This document shows, one piece after another, positions 26,323-36,127 of a stretch of DNA of 64,000 bases. The notes below the pieces were generated by a model that saw only the letters and a list, made by a program, of their open reading frames with translations, was not told the DNA's origin and did no database searches. This DNA is from Paraburkholderia acidisoli (GTDB lineage Bacteria > Pseudomonadota > Gammaproteobacteria > Burkholderiales > Burkholderiaceae): the NCBI RefSeq assembly GCF_009789675.1, contig NZ_CP046914.1, positions 248,001-312,000 on the forward strand, read 5' to 3'. Position 1 is the stretch's first letter. Each line of letters opens with the position of its first letter. Position numbers and translations under genes: made by a program.

Positions 26323-26942
26323 AGCACACCTCGCAGATAAACAAACGTAAACACACAGATCCACACGAGATCGAGGAAGTGCCAGAAGAGGCTGAGGCAA
26401 GCGAGGCGGCGGCGCACCATGCCAGTCAAACCGAACTTCGCGGTCTGATGCATCATGATCGCGATCCACAGCAGCCCCGCCGTCACATGCAAGCCGTGCG
26501 TGCCGACCAGCGTGAAATACGCCGAGAGATACGCGCTCGTGCCGGGGCCCGCGCCGTCGGCCACGAGCTTCGCGAACTCGTTGATTTCCATGCCGACGAA
26601 ACCCGCGCCGAACGCGAACGTGATCGCGAGCCACGTGACGACCTGCGCGCGGCGATTCGCGTGCAGGTTCAGCATCGCCATGCCGAAGGTGACGCTGCTC
26701 GCAAGCAGCAACAGCGTTTCGCCGAGCACATAGGGCAACTCGAACAGCTGCTTCGCGCCGGGACCGCCCGCCGTCGCGTTCGCGAGCACGCCGAAGGTGG
26801 CGAACAGCGTGGCGAAGATCAGGCAGTCGCTCATCAGGTAGATCCAGAAGCCGAGCGTCGTCTTCGTGGAATCGTCGTGCGCGTGGTCGTGACCGTGCGC
26901 GTCGTGAGCGTGTGAGTGCGAGTGGTTAATAACGTGAGCCAT
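26319..26942 (-). CDS. cyoC: Cytochrome o ubiquinol oxidase subunit III
   Basis: The protein is 207 residues with five membrane helices after a hydrophilic N-terminus. [20 protein letters not shown] and [13 protein letters not shown] are conserved in subunit III of heme-copper oxidases. The first 22 residues contain nine His ([18 protein letters not shown]), an unusual metal-binding-like tail. It starts two bases after the cyoB stop. Confidence 0.95.
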   Translation of the reverse strand: MAHVINHSHSHAHDAHGHDHAHDDSTKTTLGFWIYLMSDCLIFATLFATFGVLANATAGGPGAKQLFELPYVLGETLLLLASSVTFGMAMLNLHANRRAQVVTWLAITFAFGAGFVGMEINEFAKLVADGAGPGTSAYLSAYFTLVGTHGLHVTAGLLWIAIMMHQTAKFGLTGMVRRRLACLSLFWHFLDLVWICVFTFVYLRGVL

Positions 26943-26944
26943 GA

Positions 26945-28963
26945 TCAAGCCATCTCCCCGACAGCCTCGGGTTGTGCGGGACGGTCCTTGCGCCGGATGC
27001 CCATTTGCTGGAAGCGCGCGTTCTCGATGCGTTCGACTTCGGCGGCCGGCACCCAGTAGTCGGTATCCGTGTCGTAGGTGCGCGCGATGAACGTGCCGAT
27101 CATGCCGACCAGGCCCACCGCCGCGAACAGCCACATGTGCCACACGATCGCGAAGCCGAACACCAGGCTGAACGCGGCGATGATGAAGCCCGCGCCCGTG
27201 TTGCGCGGCATATGGATGTCTTCGTAGCGCGGCGGCTGCACGTAGGCGCGACCCGCTTCCTTGTCGTCCCAGTGCTGCTCCATCGACGTGATGACGGGCA
27301 GATGCGCGAAGTTGTAGAACGGCGCGGGCGACGACGTCGACCATTCGAGGCTGCGTGCGCCCCACGGGTCGCCCGTGAGGTCGCGGTTGGCGTCGCGGTC
27401 GCGAATGCTCACGACGATCTGCACGATGAACGCGAGAATGCCGAGCGCGACGAACACGGCGCCGACCAGCGCGACCACGAGCCACGGATGCCACTCGGGC
27501 ACGTCGTAGTGATTCATGCGGCGCGTCATGCCCTCGAAGCCGAGGATGTAGAGCGGCGTGAACGCGAGCCAGTAACCGATCAGCCAGCACCAGAACGAGA
27601 CCTTGCCCCAGAACTCGTTGAGCGTGAAGCCGAACGCCTTCGGGAACCAGAAGCTGATGCCCGCGAGACAGCCGAACACCACGCCGCCGATGATCACGTT
27701 ATGGAAATGCGCGACGAGGAACAGCGAGTTGTGCAGCACGAAGTCGGCGCCCGGCACCGCGAGCAGCACGCCCGTCATGCCGCCCACGGCGAACGTCACC
27801 ATGAAGCCGATGGTCCAGAGCGTGGCGCTGTGATAGCGGATGCGGCCGCGGTACATCGTGAACAGCCAGTTGAACAGCTTCACGCCGGTCGGAATCGAAA
27901 TGACCGTGGTCATGATGCCGAAGAACGCGTTGACGTTCGCGCCCGAACCCATCGTGAAGAAGTGATGGAGCCACACGAAGAACGAGAGAATGCCGATCGA
28001 CGAGGTGGCGTAGACCATCGACTTGTAGCCGAACAGCGGCTTGCCCGAGAACGTCGCGATGATTTCCGAGTACGCGCCGAACGCCGGCAGAATCAGGATG
28101 TACACCTCCGGGTGGCCCCAGACCCAGATCAGGTTGATGTACATCATCGCGTTCCCGCCCAACTCGTTCGTGAAGAAGTGCATGTCGAGATAGCGGTCCA
28201 TCGTGAGCAGCGCGAGCGTGCCGGTCAGCACCGGAAACACCGCGACGATCAGGATGTTGGTGATGAACGCCGTCCACACGAACACGGGCATTTTCATCAG
28301 GTCCATGCCCGGCGCGCGCATGCGCAGGATCGTCACGATGAAGTTGATGCCCGAAAGCGTCGTGCCGAGACCGGAGAGTTGCAGCGACCAGATGTAGTAG
28401 TCCATCCCCACGGTCGGGCTGTAGCCCAGCTCCGAAAGCGGCGGATACGCCACCCAGCCCGTGGCCGCGAAATCGCCCACGAACATGGAGACCATCACGA
28501 GAATCGCGCCCACCACGGAGAGCCAGAAGCTCAGCGAATTGACGAACGGATACGCCACGTCGCGCGCGCCCAGCTGCAGCGGCACGACCACGTTCATCAG
28601 CCCGAGAATGAGCGGCGTCGCCACGAAGAAGATCATGATCACGCCGTGCGCCGTGAAGATCTGGTCGTAGTGATGCGGCGGCAGATAACCCGCCGAGTCG
28701 CCGTACGCGAGCGCCTGTTGCGCGCGCATCATGATCGCATCGGCGAAACCGCGCAGCAGCATGACGACCGCGAGCACGATATACATGACGCCGATGCGCT
28801 TGTGATCCACCGAGGTGAACCATTCGCGCCACAGATAGCCCCACTTGCCCGCGAGCGTGATCGCAACGAGCAACGCGAGCCCGCCGAGCGCGACCACCGC
28901 GCCCGTGCCCATGATGATCGGCTCGTGCCAGGGAACGGCATCGAGTGTGAGTTTTCCAAACAT
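26945..28963 (-). CDS. cyoB: Cytochrome o ubiquinol oxidase subunit I
   Basis: The protein is 672 residues, the catalytic heme-copper subunit with about 15 membrane helices. All metal ligands are visible: HGVIMIFF (low-spin heme), [10 protein letters not shown] (CuB His with the cross-linked Tyr), WLHHFFTMG (two CuB His) and VAHFHNVI (both hemes). It reduces oxygen to water with ubiquinol electrons and pumps protons; the Glu of helix VI lies in the GHPEVY motif. It lies 8 bases after cyoA. Confidence 0.97.
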   Translation of the reverse strand: MFGKLTLDAVPWHEPIIMGTGAVVALGGLALLVAITLAGKWGYLWREWFTSVDHKRIGVMYIVLAVVMLLRGFADAIMMRAQQALAYGDSAGYLPPHHYDQIFTAHGVIMIFFVATPLILGLMNVVVPLQLGARDVAYPFVNSLSFWLSVVGAILVMVSMFVGDFAATGWVAYPPLSELGYSPTVGMDYYIWSLQLSGLGTTLSGINFIVTILRMRAPGMDLMKMPVFVWTAFITNILIVAVFPVLTGTLALLTMDRYLDMHFFTNELGGNAMMYINLIWVWGHPEVYILILPAFGAYSEIIATFSGKPLFGYKSMVYATSSIGILSFFVWLHHFFTMGSGANVNAFFGIMTTVISIPTGVKLFNWLFTMYRGRIRYHSATLWTIGFMVTFAVGGMTGVLLAVPGADFVLHNSLFLVAHFHNVIIGGVVFGCLAGISFWFPKAFGFTLNEFWGKVSFWCWLIGYWLAFTPLYILGFEGMTRRMNHYDVPEWHPWLVVALVGAVFVALGILAFIVQIVVSIRDRDANRDLTGDPWGARSLEWSTSSPAPFYNFAHLPVITSMEQHWDDKEAGRAYVQPPRYEDIHMPRNTGAGFIIAAFSLVFGFAIVWHMWLFAAVGLVGMIGTFIARTYDTDTDYWVPAAEVERIENARFQQMGIRRKDRPAQPEAVGEMA

Positions 28964-28971
28964 GATGTGAG

Positions 28972-30018
28972 TTACTCCGCTGCCAGGATGGCGGGCGCGT
29001 GCGTCCCGCTACGATCGAATGTGAGTGCCGGTTTGGCTGTCGAGGTGGACATCGACGCCATGGGCGCGCCCGTGCCGCAAATCGGATTGCCGTGAACGTC
29101 GCGCATGTATTTGCCGACCACGCCTTCGAAGAGGCCCGGCGCGACGTTCGAATAGAGCGCGACCGGCGCCTTCTCGCCCGGCTGCGCGAGCTGCTCGTAG
29201 GCGCCGCGGCTCAGCATCGCGGGCGAAGCCTTGGCGCGCGCGATCCACGCGTCGAAGTCGGCGCGGTTGGTCGCGAGCGTGTCGAAATGCATGTCGGAGA
29301 AACCGGGGCCGCTGAACGCCGCCGAGCGGCCCGCGTACACGCCGGGTTGGTTCGCGATCAGATGCAGCTTCGTCTGCATGCCCGACATCGCGTAGACCTG
29401 CGTGCCCAGTTGCGGAATGAAGAACGAGTTCATCAGCGACTCGGCGGTGAGGTTGAACTCCACCGGCGTATCCACAGGAATCGCGAGCTGGTTCACCGAG
29501 GCCACGCCGTAGTCCGGGTAGATGAACAGCCATTTCCAGTTGAGCGCGACCACGTCCACGCGCACGGGTTTCGTCGACGATTCGATCGGGCGGTAGGGGT
29601 CGAGCGTGTGCGTCGTGTTCCAGATCAGCACGGCGAGCGTGACGACGATCACGCAGGGGATCGACCAGACCACCACTTCGATGGCCGTCGAATGCGACCA
29701 GCGCGGCGCGTAGGTCGCGCTCGTGTTCGACGCGCGGTAGCGCCACGCGAAGAACAGCGTGAGCGCGATCACGGGAATCACGACGAGCAGCATCAGGCCG
29801 AGCGCGATCAGGATGAGCTGCTTTTCCTGCGAGCCGATGTCGCCTTTCGGGTCGAGCAGCGCCATGTGCGTGAGGTCGCAGCCGCCGAGCAGCGCGAATG
29901 CGGCCACGGCGGCCGCGCCTTGCGCGGTTCGGCCCGCGAGACGGCGCAGCCAGGATTCGGGTGGACCGCCTTGAGCGGCAAGGGCAACGTGTGGGGTGGA
30001 GGGATCGGGATAGCGCAT
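28972..30018 (-). CDS. cyoA: Cytochrome o ubiquinol oxidase subunit II (lipoprotein)
   Basis: The protein is 348 residues from ATG 30018. A long N-terminus precedes a lipobox FALLGGC (Cys47), two membrane helices (about 75-100 and 120-142), and a periplasmic cupredoxin-like domain with [18 protein letters not shown] but without the CuA ligands, as expected for a quinol oxidase. It heads cyoABCD. The divergent MocR-type gene starts 139 bases away, with a palindrome between them. Confidence 0.95.
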   Translation of the reverse strand: MRYPDPSTPHVALAAQGGPPESWLRRLAGRTAQGAAAVAAFALLGGCDLTHMALLDPKGDIGSQEKQLILIALGLMLLVVIPVIALTLFFAWRYRASNTSATYAPRWSHSTAIEVVVWSIPCVIVVTLAVLIWNTTHTLDPYRPIESSTKPVRVDVVALNWKWLFIYPDYGVASVNQLAIPVDTPVEFNLTAESLMNSFFIPQLGTQVYAMSGMQTKLHLIANQPGVYAGRSAAFSGPGFSDMHFDTLATNRADFDAWIARAKASPAMLSRGAYEQLAQPGEKAPVALYSNVAPGLFEGVVGKYMRDVHGNPICGTGAPMASMSTSTAKPALTFDRSGTHAPAILAAE

Positions 30019-30075
30019 GTCGGGTTCCGAGGTTGACGATCGCGCAAACCCATCCCTACGTGCATTCGGTGCAGA

Positions 30076-30098
30076 CCATACATAACCCATATGTATGG
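30076..30098. promoter_or_regulatory. Palindrome between cyoA and the MocR-type gene
   Basis: CCATACAT (30076-30083) and ATGTATGG (30091-30098) are perfect 8-bp arms around a seven-base spacer. A further ATACAT occurs near 30142. On the plus strand a possible -35 TTTACG (30100-30105) and -10 TAGAGT (30124-30129) follow with 18-bp spacing, placing the palindrome directly upstream of the MocR gene promoter. It is the likely binding site for the MocR-type protein, controlling its own gene and perhaps cyoABCD. Confidence 0.5.
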
Positions 30099-30157
30099 AT
30101 TTACGCGTTTCATGCACGCATGCTAGAGTAAGACATCATGCATACATCCGCGACACA

Positions 30158-31585
30158 ATGACACACGATAACCGCGCCGAAAGCCCCACCGATTCCGCGC
30201 AACCGGCCGCCGTTTGGGCCTCGGCCATGTCTGGGGGCAGCGGGCCGCGCTATCTGCGACTGGTCGATTTTATCGAGACGGCGGTAGCGCGCGGCACGCT
30301 CGCGCCCGGCGACCGCGTACCCGCGCAGCGCGCGCTCGCCACGCTGCTCGACGTCGATCTCACCACCGTCACGCGCGGCTTCAACGAGGCGCGGCGGCGC
30401 GGTCTGATCGAGGCGCGCGGGCCGCTCGGCACCTTTATCGCCGCGCCGCGCGCCGAGCTGTTGCAGCGCGTGGACCTGAGCATGAACATTCCGCCGCCGC
30501 CCGTCGGGCTGGTCATGGACGCGCTGCTGCGCGAAGGCATGTCGCGCGTGCTGGTGCGCAGCGACGCCGACCTGCTGATGACCTATCACGTGGGCGGCGG
30601 CGGCCGCGCCGACTGCGCGGCGGGCGCGAAATGGCTTCAGCCCATGCTGGGCGCGGTCGCGGCGGAACGCGTGGTGGTGTGCCCGGGCGCGCAGGCGGCG
30701 CTGGCCGCGTTGATCCTCGCGTTCACGCAACCCGGCGAGGCGATCCTCGCCGAACCGCTGATCTACCCCGGCTTGCCGCACGCGGCCGCGCAACTCGGCC
30801 GCCGCGTGGAAGCCGTGGCCGTGGACGCCGAGGGCATGCGCCCGGATGCGCTCGAAGCCGCCTGCCGCGCGTCCGCGGAAAGTGGCGCGCACGGCGCGCG
30901 TCTCGTCTACCTCAATCCGACGCTGCAAAACCCCACCACGGCCACGATGCCCGAGTCGCGCCGGCTGGAGATCTTGCGCGTGGCCGAACGCTATGGCGCG
31001 CGCATCGTCGAGGACGATCCGTACTGGCGTTTCGCGCCGGCTGGCGCGCCCGCGCCACTCGCGCGGCTCGCGCCGCAACGGGTCTGCTACCTCGCCACGC
31101 TCTCCAAGACGCTCTCGCCCGGCCTGCGCACGGCCTACCTCGCCCTCCCCGACGCCCACGCGCACACGCGCCTGCTGGCCGCGCTGCGCGCGTTTTCGCT
31201 GATGGCCGCGCCGCTCACCAACGCGCTCGCCACGCACTGGATTGAGGACGGCGTGGCCGAATCGATCTTCGCGGGGGTGAAGACCGAAGCGCGCGAGCGC
31301 CAGCGCATCGCGGCGCAAACGCTGGGCGTGCCGGCCGGCGCGGGCATCCATCTCTGGTACACGCTGCCGCGCTACTGGCACGCGCGCGAACTGGCCGCGG
31401 CCGCGAGCACGGAAGGCCTCGCCGTCGCGCCCTCCACGGCGTTCGAATACGGCGCGCCCAGCGCCGACGCCATCCGCATCTCACTCGGCGCAACCGGCGA
31501 CCAGGCGCAGTTGCAGGCGGCGCTGCGGCGGCTTTCGGCCTTGCTCGCCAACGATCGCTCGTCACAGGCCGCGGTTATCGTTTGA
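30158..31585 (+). CDS. MocR-type regulator: GntR HTH fused to PLP aminotransferase fold
   Basis: The protein is 475 residues. A GntR winged helix (about 20-90; GDRVPAQRALATLLDVDLTT) is joined to a fold-type I aminotransferase domain (about 110-470) with the PLP Lys317 in TLSKTLSPGLR and the Asp-containing EDDPYWRF loop. MocR proteins such as PdxR, GabR and TauR use this domain to sense PLP or amino compounds, not usually for catalysis. It is divergent from cyoABCD. Confidence 0.92.
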   Translation: MTHDNRAESPTDSAQPAAVWASAMSGGSGPRYLRLVDFIETAVARGTLAPGDRVPAQRALATLLDVDLTTVTRGFNEARRRGLIEARGPLGTFIAAPRAELLQRVDLSMNIPPPPVGLVMDALLREGMSRVLVRSDADLLMTYHVGGGGRADCAAGAKWLQPMLGAVAAERVVVCPGAQAALAALILAFTQPGEAILAEPLIYPGLPHAAAQLGRRVEAVAVDAEGMRPDALEAACRASAESGAHGARLVYLNPTLQNPTTATMPESRRLEILRVAERYGARIVEDDPYWRFAPAGAPAPLARLAPQRVCYLATLSKTLSPGLRTAYLALPDAHAHTRLLAALRAFSLMAAPLTNALATHWIEDGVAESIFAGVKTEARERQRIAAQTLGVPAGAGIHLWYTLPRYWHARELAAAASTEGLAVAPSTAFEYGAPSADAIRISLGATGDQAQLQAALRRLSALLANDRSSQAAVIV

Positions 31586-31782
31586 ACGGATCGTCGAGCC
31601 GGCGAACCCTGCTTGCGACAGCGGGCATCGTGCTTGCTACGCAAAAAGGTTGCGCTTCACGGGCGCTGCGCGGCCGTTCCCACATACTGCCGCGCCGCGC
31701 CGCAAGTACACTCGTCGGAATGACGACACCGGATTCGAGTAACCGCGTCCCAACGGGCGCTCCAGATGCGGGAGATATGAGC

Positions 31783-32679
31783 ATGGCAAACGACAAGATG
31801 CTTGCGCAGATGCGCGACAAACCGGGCTTCATCGCCGCGCTCGACCAGAGCGGCGGTTCCACGCCCGGCGCGCTGCGCCAGTACGGCATCGCCGAAAGCG
31901 ATTACAACGGCGACGCCGAAATGTTCCGCCTGATCCACGAAATGCGCGTGCGCATCATCAGCGCGCCGGCCTTCACGGGCGAAAAGGTGATCGGCGCGAT
32001 CCTGTTCGAAGCGACGATGGACGGCGAGGCGCAAGGCAAGCCCGTGCCCGCGTTCCTCTGGGAAGACCGCGGCGTGGTGCCGTTCCTCAAGGTCGACAAG
32101 GGTCTCGAAGACGAAGCCGACGGCGTGCGTCTGATGAAGCCCATGCCCACGCTCGACACGCTGCTCGAGCGCGCCGTGAAGGCGGGCATTTTCGGCACCA
32201 AGATGCGTTCGACGATCGAGCATGCGTCGTCGTCGGGTATTGCGTCGATCGCGGCGCAGCAGTTCGCCATCGGCGCGCAGATCGCCGGGCACGGTCTCGT
32301 GCCGATCCTCGAACCCGAAGTGTCGATCAAGGCCGCCGACAAGGCGAAGGCCGAATCGATCCTGCGCGACGAACTGATGAAGGGCCTCGACGCACTGCCC
32401 GCTTCGCATAACGTGATGATCAAGCTCACGATCCCCGACACGCCCGACTTCTACAAGCCGCTCATCGATCACCCGCGCGTGGTGCGCGTGGTCGCGCTCT
32501 CGGGCGGCTACACGCGCAGCGACGCGTGCGCGCGTCTCGCGAAGAATCACGGCATGATCGCCAGCTTCTCGCGCGCGCTCATCAACGACCTCACGAAGTC
32601 GATGAGCGACGATGAGTTCAACACCACGCTGGCCGCGAGCATCGACGAAATCTGGAAGGCATCAGTGCAGAAGAGCTGA
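31783..32679 (+). CDS. Class I fructose-bisphosphate aldolase (bacterial short type)
   Basis: The protein is 298 residues from ATG 31783 (GGGAG eight bases upstream). It starts MANDKMLAQMRDKPGFIAAL, then DQSGGSTPGAL, and has the Schiff-base Lys214 in VMIKLTIP, Glu in LEPEVSIK and Arg in LSGGYTRSDA (phosphate contact). It cleaves fructose 1,6-bisphosphate to triose phosphates, or the reverse, in glycolysis and gluconeogenesis. The gene stands alone. Earlier in-frame starts (31582) are not supported. Confidence 0.93.
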   Translation: MANDKMLAQMRDKPGFIAALDQSGGSTPGALRQYGIAESDYNGDAEMFRLIHEMRVRIISAPAFTGEKVIGAILFEATMDGEAQGKPVPAFLWEDRGVVPFLKVDKGLEDEADGVRLMKPMPTLDTLLERAVKAGIFGTKMRSTIEHASSSGIASIAAQQFAIGAQIAGHGLVPILEPEVSIKAADKAKAESILRDELMKGLDALPASHNVMIKLTIPDTPDFYKPLIDHPRVVRVVALSGGYTRSDACARLAKNHGMIASFSRALINDLTKSMSDDEFNTTLAASIDEIWKASVQKS

Positions 32680-32780
32680 TGCATCGCGCATCGCCACGCT
32701 GCACGTCTTCACGCCACGTCTGAAGCCGGTCGGCGCCCGAGCGGCGCTGCCTCACCGGCCTTGACCTGCGAACGGCCGAG

Positions 32781-32808
32781 AACCGGCCTCCCGCCTGGGA
32801 GGCCGGTT
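32781..32808. terminator. Perfect hairpin after the aldolase gene
   Basis: A 12-bp perfect stem (32781-32792 with 32797-32808) with a GCCT loop lies 102 bases after the aldolase stop and 40 bases before the transglycosylase start. No T run follows, so it may terminate weakly or act in the 5' leader of the next gene. Confidence 0.5.
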
Positions 32809-32847
32809 ATACTTGCGCCTTCCACTTCCTCCCCTATTCGACCGGCC

Positions 32848-33558
32848 ATGCGGCAGCTTCTCTGCGTGCTCGCCTTGTTGCCGGGCCTCGCGCAAATCGC
32901 ATTCGCGCAGGCTTCGCAGACCAGCGCGAGCGACATCTCCGGCGCTTCGGCCGCCGCTTCGCTTTCTGCTTCCGCTGCTGCGGTGCCGCCTGCCGGCGCC
33001 TCGACCAATGCCTCGGTAAGCGCGCTGATCCAGAAGAAGTTCGGCGTGGCGAAGGAGAAGGCCGCGCGCATTTCGCAGGCCGTGACGACCGCCGCCGAAA
33101 AATACTCGCTGCCGCCCGCCGTGCTGCTCGCCATCATTTCGATCGAGTCGCGCTTTCGCGAGAAGGCGCGCGGCGCGAACGGCGCGACCGGGCTGATGCA
33201 GGTCGTGCCCTCGGCGCACCGCAATCTGCTGCGCAACGGCAAGGACCTCACGGACCCCGAGTTCAACATCGAAGTGGGCTCGTCGATTCTCTACGGTTAT
33301 CAGCGCGCGGCTGGCGGCAACCTCGACGCGGCGATGAAAAACTACGGCGGCTCGAAAGCGTACGCGGAAAAAATCCGCCTGCGCGCGACGGAATTCAGCC
33401 GCGTGCTCGATCCGTCCGCGCCCGCCGCTCGCAGCGACGACGACGCGCAGGCAAGCGGTATCGTCGGCATGAGTCCGGCGGCCTCGGCGGCAATGGCGTT
33501 CAGCGCGGCGGCAACGGCCGCGCAAGCGCAGAACGCGGCGGCTGCGGGCGCGCGCTAG
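32848..33558 (+). CDS. Lytic transglycosylase (SLT domain)
   Basis: The protein is 236 residues with a signal peptide (1-20, ending AFA). An Ala/Ser-rich linker is followed by a goose-lysozyme-type SLT domain (about 80-200): catalytic Glu100 in SIESRFREKARG, NGATGLMQVVP, and YGYQRAAGGNLDAAMKNYGG. It cleaves peptidoglycan glycan strands in the periplasm, making 1,6-anhydromuropeptides. The C-terminal 35 residues are Ala-rich and of low complexity. It is a single gene. Confidence 0.93.
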   Translation: MRQLLCVLALLPGLAQIAFAQASQTSASDISGASAAASLSASAAAVPPAGASTNASVSALIQKKFGVAKEKAARISQAVTTAAEKYSLPPAVLLAIISIESRFREKARGANGATGLMQVVPSAHRNLLRNGKDLTDPEFNIEVGSSILYGYQRAAGGNLDAAMKNYGGSKAYAEKIRLRATEFSRVLDPSAPAARSDDDAQASGIVGMSPAASAAMAFSAAATAAQAQNAAAAGAR

Positions 33559-33703
33559 AGACTCGCTGGGTGAATTGCACAACGTGTTGATGCGGATGTC
33601 GCGAAGGGTGCGGCGTGCGGGAACGCTCATGCGCGTACGGTGCGAGTGGCTCACCAAAGGAGCGCGCGGGCTTCGAAGCGGCGGTGCGAAAACGAAAACG
33701 CAA

Positions 33704-33746
33704 TAAAAAAAGCGGCGCAGCGTGTAGACGCTGGCGCCGCTTTTTT
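33704..33746. terminator. Bidirectional terminator
   Basis: A stem of about 11 bp with one bulged base (AGCGGCGC-AGCG with CGCT-GGCGCCGC) is flanked by an A run on the left and six T on the right. It serves the convergent transglycosylase (plus) and ProQ-like (minus) genes. Confidence 0.85.
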
Positions 33747-33778
33747 GTCGATTGTGCCGACAATGCCGGCTGGGCGGC

Positions 33779-34879
33779 TTAAGCGCCCGTAGCGGGGGCT
33801 TCGCCGTTTTCGGAAGAGGCTTCGGCGGGCGTGGCTTCCGCGCTTTGGGCCGGCGCTTCGGCTTGCGGCGCAGCCGCTTCGGCTTCTGCGCTTGCTGCTT
33901 CTGCGCTTGGCGCTTCGGCGTTTGCGGCTTCAACGTGCGCGGCTTCCGCGCTTGCCGCTTCGACCTTCGTGGCTTCGGCGGTCGCTTCCGCGTTTGCCGC
34001 TTCGGCTTGCGTGGCCGGTTGAACCTCGGCTTGCGGCGCGGCGGCCTCGGCTGCCTTCGCTTCGCGCGGCTTCGCCTGCGCTTCCGACTTCGCCTTCTGA
34101 CGCGCCAGCGCGGCATTCGCGCGGCCGACGTGCGACGGCTCGATGCCCGGACCTTCCGAGGCGTTGCCGTCCAGTTCGTAACGCGCGCCGCCCGCGGCGA
34201 CACGCTCGTGATAACGCGGATGATTCACGTGACGCTTGAGCACCGCGACGATCAGCGTGCGCTCGTATTCCGGATGCCGCGCAACGAGATCTTCGGCCAC
34301 GCCGATCTTCAGCGGCAGGCGGTCGCGAAACGCCGGGTAGTGCTTCGCAAAAATGTTCCACACCGTGTTCAACTGGCGATTGCGCTCCATGCGCGCCTTT
34401 TCGGCTTCGCTCAGATTCTCCATGGCCGGCTGCTGACGCGGCGGGCGCTGACGATGCTGCCCTTGCCCCTGACGCGGCTGGCCCTGACCTTGACCGTGGC
34501 GCGGCTGACCGTGCTCGCCCGGCTTCTGGCCGCGCGCATCGCGCGGAGGACGCGCACGCTGTTCGCCGCGCGCCGCCTCGCCGGACTGACCCGGCTGCTG
34601 CGCTTTCTCGCCGCGATTGCCCTGCGGACGGCCGCCCGGACGCGCACGGCCACGGCTTTCGCCCGCACCCGCGCCTTCACGCGGCGCGCGCGGGCCCTTC
34701 GGCGCCGGCGAACCGCTGTGGCCCTTTGCGTCTTTCCCGCCCTTTTGCGCAGGTTTGCCCTGCGTCTTTTGCGCCTGCTCTTCGGGCGCCTGGCCGGAGC
34801 CCCCGCCCATGGTCTTCTTGATCTCAAGAAGGCCTTCCTTGAAGCTCAGGGTACGGCGTTGTTGCGATGCGGCTTTCAC
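33779..34879 (-). CDS. ProQ/FinO-domain RNA-binding protein with long disordered arms
   Basis: The protein is 366 residues. The central FinO/ProQ fold (about 160-240) has NTVWNIFAKHYPAFRDRLPL, KIGVAEDLVARHP and LKRHVNHPRYHERVA. The N-terminal arm (30-155) is a Gly/Gln/Arg/Pro-rich disordered region; the C-terminal arm (about 275-366) is an Ala/Glu repeat with units such as AEAANAEA. ProQ proteins bind structured small RNAs and mRNA 3' ends. A basic arm before and an acidic arm after the core is longer than in enterobacterial ProQ. Confidence 0.9.
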   Translation of the reverse strand: MKAASQQRRTLSFKEGLLEIKKTMGGGSGQAPEEQAQKTQGKPAQKGGKDAKGHSGSPAPKGPRAPREGAGAGESRGRARPGGRPQGNRGEKAQQPGQSGEAARGEQRARPPRDARGQKPGEHGQPRHGQGQGQPRQGQGQHRQRPPRQQPAMENLSEAEKARMERNRQLNTVWNIFAKHYPAFRDRLPLKIGVAEDLVARHPEYERTLIVAVLKRHVNHPRYHERVAAGGARYELDGNASEGPGIEPSHVGRANAALARQKAKSEAQAKPREAKAAEAAAPQAEVQPATQAEAANAEATAEATKVEAASAEAAHVEAANAEAPSAEAASAEAEAAAPQAEAPAQSAEATPAEASSENGEAPATGA

Positions 34880-35194
34880 GTCCAGCTCTCTTCCATATGG
34901 GATGGGACGCTATGATACCGAATCGCGGCGATTCCAACCGGCAAACTCCTGTTTCGCAGTGCGTTTTTACGCGCTTTTACGCGTATTGACGCTTATAAAA
35001 CACACTTCGCCGCCACTGCGCACCGTCTTGCAGCGCTCGGGCACCATTCGAGCGCCACGAACGCGCTGTTCGCCCATTCAGCGCACGGCGCCGCCGATTG
35101 CCGTATCCGCCGACTTCGCGGCCACGTTTCCGGCCACCTTCGCGGCCTGCTCGCGGCGCGCGCCGCAGCACCGCTTTCTCACCTCCACGCCATC
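34880..35194. other. Divergent intergenic region between ProQ-like and SDR genes
   Basis: A 315-bp gap with a TTTTACGCG direct repeat around 34964-34983 and TATAAA at 34994-34999, a possible -10 box without a clear -35. Otherwise no gene or structure that I can support. Confidence 0.45.
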
Positions 35195-35965
35195 ATGACC
35201 TCTTCCGCTTCCCCTTCCCGCTCCGCCGTTCGCGCCATCGTCACCGGTCACACACGCGGACTCGGCGCGGCCATGGCCGAACTGCTGCTCGAACGCCGTA
35301 TCGACGTGCTCGGCCTCGGCCGCGGCAGCAACACCACGCTCGCCGCGCGAAACGCTACGCAGTACGCCGAAGCGATCGTCGATCTCGCCGATCCCGCCGC
35401 GCTCGAACGTTGGCTCGGCAGCGCCAGCTTCGACACGTTCGTCGAAGGCGCCGATTGTGTCGTGCTCATCAACAATGCAGGCAGCGTGGAGCCGATTGCT
35501 CCGCTCGGCGCACAAGACGCGAACGCGATTGCGCGTGCCGTCACGCTCAACGTGGCCGCGCCGCTGATGCTCGCGAACGCGCTCGCCGCCACGCGCGCGT
35601 TGGGCGCAAACGCCTCGCGCCGCATCGTGCATATTTCGAGCGGCGCCGCGCGCAACGCGTATGCGGGCTGGAGCGTCTACTGCGCGACCAAAGCGGCGCT
35701 CGACCATCATGCCCGCGCCGTCGCGCTCGATGCCCCCGCGGGCGTGCGCATCTGCAGTCTCGCGCCCGGCGTGATCGACACGGGCATGCAGGCAACGATC
35801 CGTTCGACGAGCACGGACCATTTCCCGCTGCGCGAGCGTTTCGAACAACTGAAGGAAAACGGCCAGCTGACTTCGCCCGAAGCGGCGGCGCGGCAAGTGG
35901 TGGATTACGCGTTGAGCGACGCGTTCGGCGCAACGCCCGTTGCGGACGTGCGCGAACTCGCCTGA
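35195..35965 (+). CDS. SDR-family oxidoreductase (sepiapterin-reductase-like)
   Basis: The protein is 256 residues: AIVTGHTRGLGAAMAELLLE, INNAGSVEPIAPLG, Ser in HISSGAARNAYAG, Tyr-Lys in YCATKAALDHHA, and PGVIDTGMQATIR. The NAGSVEPI and GMQ motifs resemble the sepiapterin reductase/YueD (benzil reductase) subgroup. It is NADP-dependent and cytoplasmic. The OpgC-like gene converges on it. Confidence 0.9.
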   Translation: MTSSASPSRSAVRAIVTGHTRGLGAAMAELLLERRIDVLGLGRGSNTTLAARNATQYAEAIVDLADPAALERWLGSASFDTFVEGADCVVLINNAGSVEPIAPLGAQDANAIARAVTLNVAAPLMLANALAATRALGANASRRIVHISSGAARNAYAGWSVYCATKAALDHHARAVALDAPAGVRICSLAPGVIDTGMQATIRSTSTDHFPLRERFEQLKENGQLTSPEAAARQVVDYALSDAFGATPVADVRELA

Positions 35966-36127
35966 TCGAACGCAAACCGCCTGCGTCGCGCAGCTCCCGC
36001 AAAGCCTCACCTTTGCACGCGCGACGCACGCCGGGTCACGACGCTAACGCGTTGATTCATCCGCGTTTCAGGCCACGTTGTGTGGCCCCAGGCACTCGCG
36101 TTCCCGCAAACGCTCACCTCTGGAAAA

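Noticed and set aside
26972..29095. 707-codon open frame opposite cyoB
   Set aside because: It is mirrored from a protein with all heme-copper ligands; composition is typical of antisense shadows.
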